This document shows positions 7,874 through 17,124 of a stretch of 64,000 nucleotides of DNA, piece after piece. Both the position numbers and the translations under genes were made by a program. Origin of the DNA: Pseudomonadota bacterium (GTDB taxonomy: Bacteria > Desulfobacterota > Desulfovibrionia > Desulfovibrionales > Desulfovibrionaceae); NCBI GenBank assembly GCA_018816865.1, contig JAHIUW010000025.1, positions 105,643-169,642 on the forward strand, read 5' to 3'. The notes under the pieces were generated by a model. That model had not been told where the DNA came from, ran no database searches, and saw nothing but the letters and a program-made list of their open reading frames with translations. Position 1 is the stretch's first letter, and each line of letters opens with the position of its first letter.

Positions 7874-9772
7874 TTATTCCAGGGCCCCCAGCACGGAGGC
7901 CTTGATGCCGTTCTTATCCAGCCCCAGCGAGGCCCGCAGTTCCTTCTGCTTGCCATGTTCCACAAAGGCATCGGGCAGTCCCAGGCGGCGAACCGCAACT
8001 CCGCAGATGCCACGGTCGGCCAGCATCTCCAGCACCGCGGAGCCGAACCCGCCGGCCAGGGCATTTTCCTCCACCGTGATCACGACCTTGAAGCGTGCGA
8101 CCAGTTGGGCGATCTGCTCGGCGGGCAGCGGCCGCACAAAACGGGCATTGAACACCGCGACCTTCTTGCCGGTCTCGGCCTCGATCTCCTGGGCCGCAAC
8201 CAGACTCGGATGGACCCGACTGCCCAGAGCAATGATCACGGCGTCCTGGCCATCACGCAGCAATTCGCCCTGCCCCAGGGGCAACGGCTCGAGCCGCTCC
8301 GCGGGGATCGCCCCCACGCCCACGCCCCGTGGGTACCTAAGCGCCACCGGTCCGTCATGGGCCATGGCCGTCGCCAGCATGGCCGCCAGTTCGGCCTCGT
8401 CCTTGGGAGCCATGCACACCAGATTCGGGATATGGCGCAGAAAAGATAGGTCGAACGCGCCGTGGTGAGTGGGACCGTCCTCGCCCACCAACCCGCCCCG
8501 ATCCAGGCACAGGGTCACCGGCAGGTTCTGCAGACAGACATCGTGCACAATCTGGTCGTAGGATCGCTGCATGAACGTGGAATAGATGGCCACCACGGGC
8601 TTGAATCCCTGGGTGGCCATCCCGGCGGCATAGGTCACCGCATGCTGCTCGCAGATGCCCACATCCACAAACCGGTCCGGAAAACGCTCCGCGAATTTGA
8701 TCAATCCCGTGCCTTCGGGCATGGCGGCAGTGATGGCCACGATGCGTTCGTCTTCCTCGGCCAGACGGGTCAGGGTCTCCCCGAAGACGTCGGTGTAGGA
8801 GGCCATGGCACAGGCTCCGAATTTCTTGGCTTCGCCGGTCTCGGGCTCGAAACAGCCCACGCCGTGGAAATAGGTCGGATTGCTCTCGGCGGGCTCGTAG
8901 CCCTTGCCCTTCTGGGTCAGCACATGCACCAGAATCGGTCCCTTGAGCTCGCGGACCTGCTGGAAGACCCCGGCCAAACCGTCGATGTTGTGCCCGTCAA
9001 AAGGCCCGAGATAGTTGAAGCGGAAGGCCTCGAACAGCATCCCGGGGGTGAAGAAATGTTTGAAGGCCTCTTCGGACTTGCGGGCGTAATCGGCCAGGTC
9101 GGCACCGATCTTGGGCACGTGCTTCAGCAGCGCCTCGACATCCTTCTTGAAGCGCACGACCCAGCTCTTGGTCAGGTTCCTGGAGAAGAACTGTGAGAGA
9201 GCGCCCACGTTGCGCGAGATGCTCATCTCGTTGTCATTGAGCACGACCACGAGATCCGAGCCCTGATCGCCCCCCTGATTCAGGCCCTCATAGGCCTGCC
9301 CGGCAGTCATGGAGCCATCGCCGATCACGGCCACGACCTTGTGATTCTTGCCCGCCAGATCCCGGGCCTTGGCCATGCCCACGGCCGCCGAGATGGAGGT
9401 GGACGAATGCCCCACCCCGAAGTGGTCGTAACGGCTCTCGCTCATCTTGGGAAAGCCACTGACCCCGCCCATGGTCCGCAAGGTACCAAAATTCGCAGCG
9501 CGCCCGGTCAACAGCTTGTAACCATAGGCCTGATGCCCCACGTCCCAGACGATCTTGTCCTGATCGGGATCAAAGACCTTGAGCAGGGCCAAGGTCAACT
9601 CCACCACGCCCAGTGACGGGGCCAGATGCCCGCCGTTGGCGGCCACGGTGTCGATAATCACCCGGCGCATTTCATCGGCCAGGGTGACCAGTTGCCGCGA
9701 ATCCAGATCCTGTACATCCCCCGGACGCTTCAGACCCTGAAGAATGCCTTGGGAACCGTTGTCGATAGTCAT
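7874..9772 (-). CDS. dxs: 1-deoxy-D-xylulose-5-phosphate synthase
   Basis: Thiamine-diphosphate enzyme condensing pyruvate and glyceraldehyde 3-phosphate, the first step of the MEP isoprenoid pathway. 632 residues is the usual length. Seen: DVGHQAYGYKLLTGR, the ThDP/Mg motif GDGSMTAGQAYEGLN followed by LNDNEMSIS, and the C-terminal transketolase pyrimidine region (GICEQHAVTYAAGMA, then DRGGLVGEDGPTHHG). The frame opens ten codons further upstream, but the ATG at 9772 is preceded by AGGGACGAG and gives the family-typical N-terminus. It is the last gene of a minus-strand run with ispA and xseB, placing two isoprenoid enzymes together. Confidence 0.97.
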   Translation of the reverse strand: MTIDNGSQGILQGLKRPGDVQDLDSRQLVTLADEMRRVIIDTVAANGGHLAPSLGVVELTLALLKVFDPDQDKIVWDVGHQAYGYKLLTGRAANFGTLRTMGGVSGFPKMSESRYDHFGVGHSSTSISAAVGMAKARDLAGKNHKVVAVIGDGSMTAGQAYEGLNQGGDQGSDLVVVLNDNEMSISRNVGALSQFFSRNLTKSWVVRFKKDVEALLKHVPKIGADLADYARKSEEAFKHFFTPGMLFEAFRFNYLGPFDGHNIDGLAGVFQQVRELKGPILVHVLTQKGKGYEPAESNPTYFHGVGCFEPETGEAKKFGACAMASYTDVFGETLTRLAEEDERIVAITAAMPEGTGLIKFAERFPDRFVDVGICEQHAVTYAAGMATQGFKPVVAIYSTFMQRSYDQIVHDVCLQNLPVTLCLDRGGLVGEDGPTHHGAFDLSFLRHIPNLVCMAPKDEAELAAMLATAMAHDGPVALRYPRGVGVGAIPAERLEPLPLGQGELLRDGQDAVIIALGSRVHPSLVAAQEIEAETGKKVAVFNARFVRPLPAEQIAQLVARFKVVITVEENALAGGFGSAVLEMLADRGICGVAVRRLGLPDAFVEHGKQKELRASLGLDKNGIKASVLGALE

Positions 9773-9849
9773 TGATACTCGTCCCTGAATACTGTGGTGC
9801 AATGGATACAGCCCTTGAGCCCGCAGAGGCGGGTCAGGGCCTTTCTCAA

Positions 9850-10743
9850 TTAACAGGTCCGCTGTACGATGTACGCGGCCAGATGACGCAAAAAATCAGC
9901 CTGGGGCCCAGTGTACTTCCTGATCTCCAGGTTGGCGCTGGCCGCCACCTGCACGGCGAGGTTCCTGCTCTCCTCCAGGCCGATCAGGGAGGGGTAGGTG
10001 TTCTTGCCCTGCTCCTGGTCGCTGCCCACGGGCTTGCCCAGTTCCTGCTCGTCGCCGATCACATCCAGGATGTCGTCGGCGATCTGGAAGGCCATGCCCA
10101 CGTTCTTGCCCCATTCCATAGCGGCCTTCATGTCGTCCTCGTTGCCGCCGCCCAGAATGCAGCCCGCCAGACAGGACGCGGTGATCAGGGCCCCGGTCTT
10201 CAGGGCATGCATCTGCTGCAACTCCTGGAGCTCGACCCCGTCCTTGCCGGTCAGGTCCATGTCGATCTGCTGGCCGCCGACCATGCCGTTGGGTCCCGCC
10301 CCGTAGGCCATGATGGACGCGGCCTGGAGCACTCGCTCAGCCGGGACATCATGGACATTGAGCATCATCCCGAAGGCCTCGGTCAGCAACGCATCGCCCG
10401 CCAGGATGGCCGTGGCCTCGCCGTAAACCTTGTGGCTGGTGGGCTTGCCACGCCGCAGATCGTCATCGTCCATGGCCGGCAGGTCGTCGTGGATCAGCGA
10501 GTAGGTATGGATGCACTCGATGGCCGCGGCAAAGGGCATGACCTTGGCGGACTCAATGCCCGCGATCTCCGCCCAGACCAGGCACAGCACCGGGCGCAGG
10601 CGCTTACCGCCCGCCATCAGGCTGTACTCCATGGCCTCCTGAAGCCGGGGGGTGATGGTCCGATCTTTCAGGCAGGTCTTCAGATATTCCTCAACCTCGG
10701 CCGCATAGTTGGCCAGGGTCTTTTTGACATCCACATCAGGCAT
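9850..10743 (-). CDS. ispA: Polyprenyl (farnesyl/geranylgeranyl) diphosphate synthase
   Basis: Head-to-tail prenyltransferase that elongates dimethylallyl diphosphate with isopentenyl diphosphate. 297 residues. The first aspartate-rich motif reads DDLPAMDDDDLRRGKPT, with the DDxxxxD insertion of type II FPP synthases, and the second reads QIADDILD. GGRLR-type substrate residues appear as GGKRLRPVLC. The ATG at 10743 follows GGAGGAAGACG and overlaps the end of xseB by eight bases, so the two are translationally linked. Product chain length cannot be fixed from sequence alone. Confidence 0.95.
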   Translation of the reverse strand: MPDVDVKKTLANYAAEVEEYLKTCLKDRTITPRLQEAMEYSLMAGGKRLRPVLCLVWAEIAGIESAKVMPFAAAIECIHTYSLIHDDLPAMDDDDLRRGKPTSHKVYGEATAILAGDALLTEAFGMMLNVHDVPAERVLQAASIMAYGAGPNGMVGGQQIDMDLTGKDGVELQELQQMHALKTGALITASCLAGCILGGGNEDDMKAAMEWGKNVGMAFQIADDILDVIGDEQELGKPVGSDQEQGKNTYPSLIGLEESRNLAVQVAASANLEIRKYTGPQADFLRHLAAYIVQRTC

Positions 10744-10963
10744 CGTCTTCCTCCGTATGGAACTCTTTGAGCTTGCCGTCCGTGAGCAGCTTGACCTCAT
10801 TCTTGGCCTTTTCCAGCTGTTCACGGCACGAACCCGCCAGTTCCACGCCCTCCTTGAACAGGGTCACGCCGTCTTCCAACGCCAACTCCCCTGTTTCCAA
10901 AGATTCCACGATTTCCTGCAACCGTGCAAGGCGCGTCTCAAAATCCTGTTTCTTTTTAGCCAT
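10736..10963 (-). CDS. xseB: Exodeoxyribonuclease VII small subunit
   Basis: 75-residue helical subunit of exonuclease VII, which degrades single-stranded DNA together with XseA. The family signature is clear: FETRLARLQEIVESLETG, then LEDGVTLFKEGVEL. The ATG at 10963 is preceded by GAGGACGAGCGAG. It is the first gene of a compact xseB-ispA-dxs run. The large subunit gene lies 1.1 kb upstream on the same strand, separated by an M23 peptidase gene and a 217-base gap with its own promoter. Confidence 0.95.
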   Translation of the reverse strand: MAKKKQDFETRLARLQEIVESLETGELALEDGVTLFKEGVELAGSCREQLEKAKNEVKLLTDGKLKEFHTEEDDA

Positions 10964-11050
10964 CTCGCTCGTCCTCAAAAAAGCCCTGGGGCAGCTGTAT
11001 CATCTCTGCGCCGAAGCTTGGCGCGGCAGTCATGGCCTCAACAACCAAGG

Positions 11051-11079
11051 CCTATAGCAGGCGGTCCGAAACTAGTCAG
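11051..11079 (-). promoter_or_regulatory. Sigma-70 promoter for xseB-ispA-dxs
   Basis: On the minus strand: CTGACT (11079-11074), 17-base spacer, TATAGG (11056-11051), about 90 bases before the xseB start. A 13-base palindrome abuts the -35 box. Confidence 0.5.
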
Positions 11080-11092
11080 TTGCGCGGCGCAA
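11080..11092. promoter_or_regulatory. Palindrome TTGCGC-G-GCGCAA upstream of the xseB promoter
   Basis: Perfect 6+1+6 dyad immediately upstream of the predicted -35 box of the xseB-ispA-dxs promoter; the position suits a transcription factor site. No regulator is identified. Confidence 0.35.
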
Positions 11093-11180
11093 GAAAATTC
11101 AAGATCGCGCGTATCTTCAGATACGTAAGTCTTTGTACTTTTTCGAAGCAACAAAGCACTGGCTGTTTCTGGGCCGCCTA

Positions 11181-12050
11181 CTAGGGGCTGACCCGGCCCT
11201 CAATCAGCGGCATGGGGTCCACATACTGGCCCAACACGGACAATCCAAAGTGCAAATGCGGCCCGGTGACCCGGCCCGTGGCCCCCACCTTGCCCAGCAC
11301 CTGCCCGGCGGACACGAACTGGCCCTCGGACACCTCGATGGACGAGAGGTGGCAGTAGACGCTGACCACTCCCAGTCCATGATCAATGTAGACGATATTG
11401 CCGGAAAAATAATGATCGCCCGTGAGCCTGACCTCGCCTGGGGCCACGGCCTTGACGGGCGAGCCCTGCGCGCCCCTAAAATCCACACCCGCATGCGGCT
11501 TGCGCGGCTCACCATTGAATATCCGCCGCAGCCCATAGGTGCTGGAGAGCCCCCCGGGGACCGGACGCTGGAAATGAGCATCCCAGAAGCGCTCGGGGGA
11601 AACGTCTCCCAGGACCATCATCGCCTGGGCCTGCTCGCGGTAGTGACGATCCAATTGGGCCTTGGTCAGGTTGACCATCTTCTTGGCCACGTTCAACCGC
11701 TGCTCCTCGAAGTGGCGCGGCGTGATGGCCACGGCATGCGTCAGGTCCTGTGCGCCGACGGAACCGCTGACCTGGATCTTGACCTGTCCGCTGCCGGGCT
11801 TGGCCATGGAGCCGGTGCCCAGCATGGCCAGCGCCACCCAGACCCTACCCTCTTTGCGCACGGAGGCGTCCACGGCCATGGCTCCCCAGGACAGGTGCAC
11901 CGCGTCCACGGGCTCGTCCGAGACCACCCGCACAAAGAACGGCTCACCCTGGGGGACCGAATCCGGGCATTCCAGACGCACGCCTGCCAGGGCGGTGGGG
12001 GCAATCAGCAGTATCGACAACAGGCACAGCAGGGCCCTGAATAATTGCAT
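11181..12050 (-). CDS. Secreted M23-family metallopeptidase
   Basis: 289 residues with an N-terminal signal peptide (FRALLCLLSILLIAPTALAG), a beta-rich middle and a C-terminal LytM/M23 domain that cuts peptidoglycan cross-links. The zinc ligands look intact: HAGVDF (H-x3-D) and GPHLHFG (H-x-H), plus the YIDHGLGVVSVYCHL stretch typical of active members. The ATG overlaps the xseA stop by one base (TGATG), so the two are co-translated. It probably acts in the periplasm in cell-wall remodelling. Its link to exonuclease VII looks like operon position only. Confidence 0.93.
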   Translation of the reverse strand: MQLFRALLCLLSILLIAPTALAGVRLECPDSVPQGEPFFVRVVSDEPVDAVHLSWGAMAVDASVRKEGRVWVALAMLGTGSMAKPGSGQVKIQVSGSVGAQDLTHAVAITPRHFEEQRLNVAKKMVNLTKAQLDRHYREQAQAMMVLGDVSPERFWDAHFQRPVPGGLSSTYGLRRIFNGEPRKPHAGVDFRGAQGSPVKAVAPGEVRLTGDHYFSGNIVYIDHGLGVVSVYCHLSSIEVSEGQFVSAGQVLGKVGATGRVTGPHLHFGLSVLGQYVDPMPLIEGRVSP

Positions 12051-13438
12051 CAATCGTCCTTTTCAATCCGTGTCACTTCTGCCCCGAGGCGTCCATCACG
12101 CACGCGAATCTCCAGGGCGTCGCCCGGGGCCGCATCGTCCACACTCCGCAAAAATCGCCCGGTCCTGGAGCTGCGCACCAAGCCGTAGCCCCGTTCCAGG
12201 GGCTTCTCCGGGTCCAGGCCCACCAGGGTGGCCGAGGCCACGGCCAGATCCCGGTCCAGGGCTCGCAGCCGCCCATCCAGCCCCAGGGCCAGCCGCCCGA
12301 CAAAGGCCTCCAGCACGGCGGCCTTGCGCTCCATGATCTGTGGCCCGAAGGCCGCCAGCAATTCACGCCCCGCCTGGTCCAAGGCCGAAATCTTGCGCCC
12401 TTGAAAATCATCCCAGGCCCGGGTCAGGTCGCGGGTCGCCACCGCGAAGCGCTCGCGCCAGCGGTCCACCTGGCGCACCGGAGACAGCCAGGCCAGGGCG
12501 CGTTCTTCCACGCGCAGGGTCCGCTCGCGTCCCTGGATCAGCCCCTGCCCCGCCCGCAGCAAGGCCAGTTCCAGCCCATCCAGGCGTTGCATCAACTCGC
12601 GCCGCTCGGGCCAGAGCATCTGCGCGGCGTGACTGGGCGTGGCCGCTCGGGCGTCGGCCACATAATCGGCGATGGTCACATCCACCTCATGGCCCACGCC
12701 GCACAGTACCGGCAGCGTGGCCCGCTGGATGGCATCGGCCACGGGCTCGGTGTTGAAGGCCCAGAGGTCCTCAATGGAGCCTCCTCCACGGATCAAGACC
12801 ACCACCTCGGCCCAACCCTGCACGCAGATCTCGTCCAGGGCCGCGGCGATCTGTTCAGGGGCCCGGTCCCCCTGCACCAGCGAGGGCTGGATGTGGATCT
12901 CGCAGCCCGCCCCGCGCTCGCTGGCGATGCGCAAAAAATCGCGGATGGCCGCTCCCGTGGGGGCGGTGACCACCGCCACCCGCGCGGGCGAAGCGGGCAG
13001 GCGCATCTTGCGGTCCTCATCGAAATAGCCCTTGGCCCGCAGCTTGGCCTTCAAGGCCTCGAACTGCAGATACAACTGGCCCACGCCCTCTTCCTGGACG
13101 ATCTCGGCCACCAGTTGATAGGTCCCGCGCGGCTCGTAGACGTTCAGCCGCCCGGCCACCAGAACCTGCATGCCATCCTCGACATCGGGCACAAAGCCGT
13201 GCTCCAGGACCTCGCCGGTGGCGGGGTCCACGCCTCCGGCCTGCACCTCACGCCGGGAGGACTTGAACCAGACCACGGACAGCTGGGCGCGCTCGTCCTT
13301 CAGGGTGAAATAGAGGTGTCCGCTGGGCGGGCGCGTCACGCCGCTGACCTGGCCCCGCACCCAGACAAAGGGGAACTGGCTCTCCAGCACGTCCTTGACC
13401 GCTTGGGTCAGTTCGGCAACCTCGAAGATATGGGGCAC
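12050..13438 (-). CDS. xseA: Exodeoxyribonuclease VII large subunit
   Basis: 462-residue catalytic subunit of exonuclease VII. Seen: an N-terminal OB-fold (WVRGQVSGVTRPPSGHLYFT), the catalytic domain with VAVVTAPTGAAIRDFL and VVLIRGGGSIEDLWAFN, and the later VGHEVDVTIADYVAD segment, then the coiled-coil C-terminus ending with the family's LERGYGLVRS. The start is GTG (GTGCCCCATATC) with AGGAGAG ahead of it. The gene follows the LysE-family gene by eight bases and overlaps the M23 peptidase gene by one base. Confidence 0.96.
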   Translation of the reverse strand: MPHIFEVAELTQAVKDVLESQFPFVWVRGQVSGVTRPPSGHLYFTLKDERAQLSVVWFKSSRREVQAGGVDPATGEVLEHGFVPDVEDGMQVLVAGRLNVYEPRGTYQLVAEIVQEEGVGQLYLQFEALKAKLRAKGYFDEDRKMRLPASPARVAVVTAPTGAAIRDFLRIASERGAGCEIHIQPSLVQGDRAPEQIAAALDEICVQGWAEVVVLIRGGGSIEDLWAFNTEPVADAIQRATLPVLCGVGHEVDVTIADYVADARAATPSHAAQMLWPERRELMQRLDGLELALLRAGQGLIQGRERTLRVEERALAWLSPVRQVDRWRERFAVATRDLTRAWDDFQGRKISALDQAGRELLAAFGPQIMERKAAVLEAFVGRLALGLDGRLRALDRDLAVASATLVGLDPEKPLERGYGLVRSSRTGRFLRSVDDAAPGDALEIRVRDGRLGAEVTRIEKDD

Positions 13439-13446
13439 GGGCTCTC

Positions 13447-14058
13447 CTACTCGGCCATCACCGCGGCACCGGTACCGATCATCACCGCGCCAGCGCTACG
13501 GTTGGCGATCTTCCAAAGTCGCGTCGTACGCATCGCACCGCGCCCCCGGGCCGCCAGCCAGGCGTACCCGACGGGGATCAGGAACACGATGGGGCAAATC
13601 ACCGCGATGACCGTGGCCGCGTCGCTCGGCGTAAGGGCGGTCAAATCGATAAACGCCGGCAGGAACCCGCAATAGAAAGCGATGGCCTTGGGATTGCCCA
13701 GAGACACGCACATCCCACCCAGGAAAGAACGCCCACGCGCCTTACCCGAAGGGCTCGAAGCACCCTCGGCAGGTGGCCTGGCGGTCCAGGCCCGAAGGCC
13801 CATCCAAATCAGATACCCGGCCCCGAGATAGCGCAACACGATAAACCCGTCGCCCAATTGCGAGGCCACCCAGCCCATGCCGAACAGGGCCATGAGCAGA
13901 TAGATCATGTCGCCCAGCACCTGTCCGGCGGTCCACAGCACAGCCGTGCCCAGCCCTCGCGCCAAGGCCTGGGCCACCACAGCCATGACCCCAGGGCCGG
14001 GGATCAGGGCGAACAGCGCCGTGGCCCCGGCCAGGGCAATAAGTCCTTCCACCGTCAT
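13447..14058 (-). CDS. LysE/RhtB-family amino-acid exporter
   Basis: 203-residue inner-membrane protein with about six hydrophobic segments and the family's N-terminal pattern (ALFALIPGPGVMAVVAQALA), then the GNPKAIAFYCGFLPAFID segment. Members export amino acids such as lysine, threonine or homoserine; the substrate cannot be inferred. It lies between proS and xseA with gaps of six and eight bases, so it is operonic. Confidence 0.9.
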   Translation of the reverse strand: MTVEGLIALAGATALFALIPGPGVMAVVAQALARGLGTAVLWTAGQVLGDMIYLLMALFGMGWVASQLGDGFIVLRYLGAGYLIWMGLRAWTARPPAEGASSPSGKARGRSFLGGMCVSLGNPKAIAFYCGFLPAFIDLTALTPSDAATVIAVICPIVFLIPVGYAWLAARGRGAMRTTRLWKIANRSAGAVMIGTGAAVMAE

Positions 14059-14064
14059 TACGAG

Positions 14065-15822
14065 CTACCTGCAAACATCCAGATTGTCGCCATCCGTCAG
14101 GCCCCAACCGCACCACACGTCGCGACGCCAGGCCACGAAATCACGTTCGAAGTTGTCCAGGCCAAGTTCGATCTTCTCGCCCGTGCGACGGTCCTTGCAT
14201 TCCACAATGCCCTTCAGGATGCCCTTGCCGCCCACCACGATCTGGATGGGATAGCCCACCAGATCGGCGTCCTTGAACTTCACGCCCGGGCGTTCGTCGC
14301 GGTCGTCCAGCAGGGTATCGGCCCCCGTGGACTTGATAATGTTGTAGATCTCCTCGGCCTTGCCCAGGATCTCTTCCTTCTTGGGGTCCAGGCAGAGCAC
14401 TGCGGCCTCGAACGGGGCCACCGGCGGCGGGAAGACAATGCCGTTCTCGTCGTGGTTCTGCTCGATGCAGGCGGCCACCACACGCGACACGCCAATTCCG
14501 TAACAGCCCATGATCATCAGCTGTTCCCTGCCGTTCGCATCCAGGAACTTGGCCTGCATGGCCTCGGAATACTTGGTGCCCAGCTTGAAGACATGGCCAA
14601 CCTCGATGCCCTTGGGCATGGACAGCTGACCGCCGCAGTGCGGGCAGGGATCGTCCACGGTGATCACGCGCAGGTCGAGGAACTGAACCTTGGCGCCCAC
14701 ATCGCGTCCCAGGTCCACATGACGCACATGGGTGTCGGCTTTGTTGGCCCCGACCACGAAATCCGTCGCGCCCCTCAGTTCCTTGTCCGCCAGAATGCGC
14801 GAGACCTTGAGTCCCACGGGGCCGGCAAAGCCCACGGGCGCGCCGGTCCACTCCTGGACCTGCTCGGGGCTGGCCATGACCAGCTCAGCGCAGCCCAGGG
14901 CGTTCTTGAACTTCACTTCATTCAGCTCGCGGTCGCCGCGCACCAGCGCGGCCACGGCCTCGCCATCGGCATCAAACAGCAAGGTCTTGATGACCTGCAT
15001 GGAGTGCACGTTCAGGAACTCGGCCACTTCCTCCACGGTATGCGTCCCGGGGGTGGCGACCTCCACCATCATCGGGCCCTGGTCCATGCAGGGCTTGATC
15101 TCACCCGCGACCCCGGCCTTTTCCAGGTTGGCGGCGTAGTCACAGGCCGTGCAGACCGCAATGGTATCCTCGCCGGTGTCGGCCAGGACCATGAACTCGT
15201 GGGAGAAACTGCCACCAATGGAGCCGGAGTCGGCCTCCACGGCGCGGAAGGTCAGGCCCAGACGCTCGAAGATGGCGCTGTAGGCGGCGTACATGGCCTT
15301 ATAGCTGGCCTCGGCGCCGGCATCATCGGCATCGAAGGAGTAGGCGTCCTTCATCACGAACTCACGGCCGCGCATCAGGCCGAAACGCGGGCGGATCTCG
15401 TCGCGGAACTTGGTCTGGACCTGATAGAGATTGATGGGCAGCTGCTTGTAGGAATTGACCTCACCACGCACCAGGTCGGTCACGACCTCCTCGTGCGTGG
15501 GTCCAAGACAATAGTCCCGGCCATGCCGATCCTGGATGCGCAGCAGTTCCTTGCCATAGAACTGCCAACGGCCGGTCTCCTTCCAGAGGTCGCCGGGCTG
15601 GACCATGGGCATGGAAATCTCCTGGGCCCCTGCGCGGTTCATTTCCTCACGCACGATGGCCGCGACCTTGTTCAGACTCCGAAGGCCCATGGGCAGATAG
15701 GTGTAGATGCCCGAAGTCAGCTTGCGGATCATTCCCGCTCGAATGAGCAGTTGATGGCTGACGACCTCGGCATCGGCCGGGGCTTCCTTCAACGTGGGCA
15801 CATATAGGTTGGTGTAACGCAT
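14065..15822 (-). CDS. proS: Prolyl-tRNA synthetase
   Basis: 585-residue class II aminoacyl-tRNA synthetase charging tRNA-Pro. Motif 2 region ([19 protein letters not shown]), motif 3 ([17 protein letters not shown]) and the C-terminal anticodon-binding domain are present. The long insertion between motifs 2 and 3 (about residues 220-400) matches the YbaK-like editing domain of bacterial-type ProRS that clears mischarged Ala-tRNA-Pro. It starts one base after the ispG stop, so ispG and proS are translated from one mRNA. Confidence 0.97.
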   Translation of the reverse strand: MRYTNLYVPTLKEAPADAEVVSHQLLIRAGMIRKLTSGIYTYLPMGLRSLNKVAAIVREEMNRAGAQEISMPMVQPGDLWKETGRWQFYGKELLRIQDRHGRDYCLGPTHEEVVTDLVRGEVNSYKQLPINLYQVQTKFRDEIRPRFGLMRGREFVMKDAYSFDADDAGAEASYKAMYAAYSAIFERLGLTFRAVEADSGSIGGSFSHEFMVLADTGEDTIAVCTACDYAANLEKAGVAGEIKPCMDQGPMMVEVATPGTHTVEEVAEFLNVHSMQVIKTLLFDADGEAVAALVRGDRELNEVKFKNALGCAELVMASPEQVQEWTGAPVGFAGPVGLKVSRILADKELRGATDFVVGANKADTHVRHVDLGRDVGAKVQFLDLRVITVDDPCPHCGGQLSMPKGIEVGHVFKLGTKYSEAMQAKFLDANGREQLMIMGCYGIGVSRVVAACIEQNHDENGIVFPPPVAPFEAAVLCLDPKKEEILGKAEEIYNIIKSTGADTLLDDRDERPGVKFKDADLVGYPIQIVVGGKGILKGIVECKDRRTGEKIELGLDNFERDFVAWRRDVWCGWGLTDGDNLDVCR

Positions 15823-16935
15823 CTATTGATTCTCCTCTCTGAGTTCTTTGAGAAATGTATCCAGTTCATGCAAAAATTCAGGCAGCAGATTTTCCTCGCC
15901 CTTGATCTTGCGCACCACCTCGCCCTTGCGGAAGATGATGCCCACGCCGCGCCCCCCGGCAATGCCGATGTCGGCCTCGCGCGCCTCGCCGGGGCCATTG
16001 ACCACACAGCCCATGACCGCCACGGTAAAGACCTCGGTCACCGGACGCAGGTGGCGCTCCACCTCTTCCACCAGGGCGACGAGCCCGATCTCCGTGCGCC
16101 CGCAGGTGGGGCAGGAGACGATCTCCGGCCCCCGGGCACGCAGATTGAGCGAGCGCAGAATCTCCCAGGCCACGTCCATCTCGGGCACGGGGTCGCCGGT
16201 CAGCGAAACCCGCATGGTGTCGCCCAGGCCCTCGTAGAGCAGTACGCCAAGCCCCACCGAGGATTTCACAGTGCCCCGGCCCGGGGTCCCGGCCTCGGTC
16301 ACACCGATGTGCAGCGGATAATCACAGCGCCCGGCCAGCAGGCGATAGGCCGCGATGGTGGCGGGCACGGACGAGGACTTCAGGGAAATCTTGGTGTCGA
16401 AGAAATCCCGCTCCTCCAGGAGACGCACATGCTCCATGGCGCTCTCCACCATGGCCTCGGGCGTGGGCCCGCCAAACTTCGCCAGCAGCTTCTTGTCCAC
16501 GGACCCGGAATTGACCCCGATGCGGATGGGCGCGCGCGCGGCCTTGGCCGCGGCCACCACCTTGTCCACGGGGCCTGCCCCGCCGATGTTGCCGGGGTTG
16601 ATGCGCAACCCATCCACGCCCGCATCCAGGGCCAGCAAGGCCAGACGATGATCAAAATGGATGTCCGCAATGAGCGGCACGGGCGAGGCCTTGCGGATGG
16701 CGCCGATGGCCCGGGCGGCCTTCTCGTCCAGCACGGCCAGGCGCACGATCTCGCAGCCTGCCTCGGCCAGGGCGTCTATCTGGGCCACTGTGGCATCCAC
16801 ATCGCGGGTGTCGGTGTTGGTCATGGACTGGACCACCACCGGGGCGTCGCCGCCCACGGCCACGCTCCCCACATGCAGGGTCCGGGTCTTGCGCCGCGCC
16901 GGGCGGTATGGGTCGTCAATCAGATGGGTGGTCAT
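15823..16935 (-). CDS. ispG: 4-hydroxy-3-methylbut-2-enyl diphosphate synthase (flavodoxin-type)
   Basis: MEP-pathway [4Fe-4S] enzyme reducing MEcPP to HMBPP. 370 residues, the normal short bacterial form. TIM-barrel start: VVVQSMTNTDTRDVDATVAQ. The cluster-binding region shows CPTCGRTEIG and MGCVVNGPGEAREADIGIAG, including the three cysteines and the glutamate expected as ligands. GAGGACCC precedes the ATG. It is the first gene of the run ispG-proS-lysE-xseA-M23. With ispA and dxs in the next operon it forms a loose isoprenoid cluster. Confidence 0.97.
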   Translation of the reverse strand: MTTHLIDDPYRPARRKTRTLHVGSVAVGGDAPVVVQSMTNTDTRDVDATVAQIDALAEAGCEIVRLAVLDEKAARAIGAIRKASPVPLIADIHFDHRLALLALDAGVDGLRINPGNIGGAGPVDKVVAAAKAARAPIRIGVNSGSVDKKLLAKFGGPTPEAMVESAMEHVRLLEERDFFDTKISLKSSSVPATIAAYRLLAGRCDYPLHIGVTEAGTPGRGTVKSSVGLGVLLYEGLGDTMRVSLTGDPVPEMDVAWEILRSLNLRARGPEIVSCPTCGRTEIGLVALVEEVERHLRPVTEVFTVAVMGCVVNGPGEAREADIGIAGGRGVGIIFRKGEVVRKIKGEENLLPEFLHELDTFLKELREENQ

Positions 16936-17124
16936 GGGTCCTCTTCTCTATTCTACTAAAGAGCGCATTAGTTATCCCATTTCGCTGCTCAAGCCAAGGG
17001 CGCAGGGAGGGCCAAAGGCGCTTTAAACAAGAGGGCGCAAGGGACGGAATGCCCCAGGAAAGATGGAAGCGGGACCGGAGCGCAACCAGACAATCACCCC
17101 TCAACGCAACCCGAATATGATTAT

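Noticed and set aside
11110..11125. Small hairpin CGTATC-TTCA-GATACG between the M23 and xseB genes
   Set aside because: A six-base stem without a T-tract; not convincing as a terminator or riboswitch.
12401..13675. Long plus-strand open frame opposite xseA
   Set aside because: Low-complexity His/Gly/Gln-rich translation typical of a shadow of a GC-rich gene; xseA motifs on the minus strand are complete.
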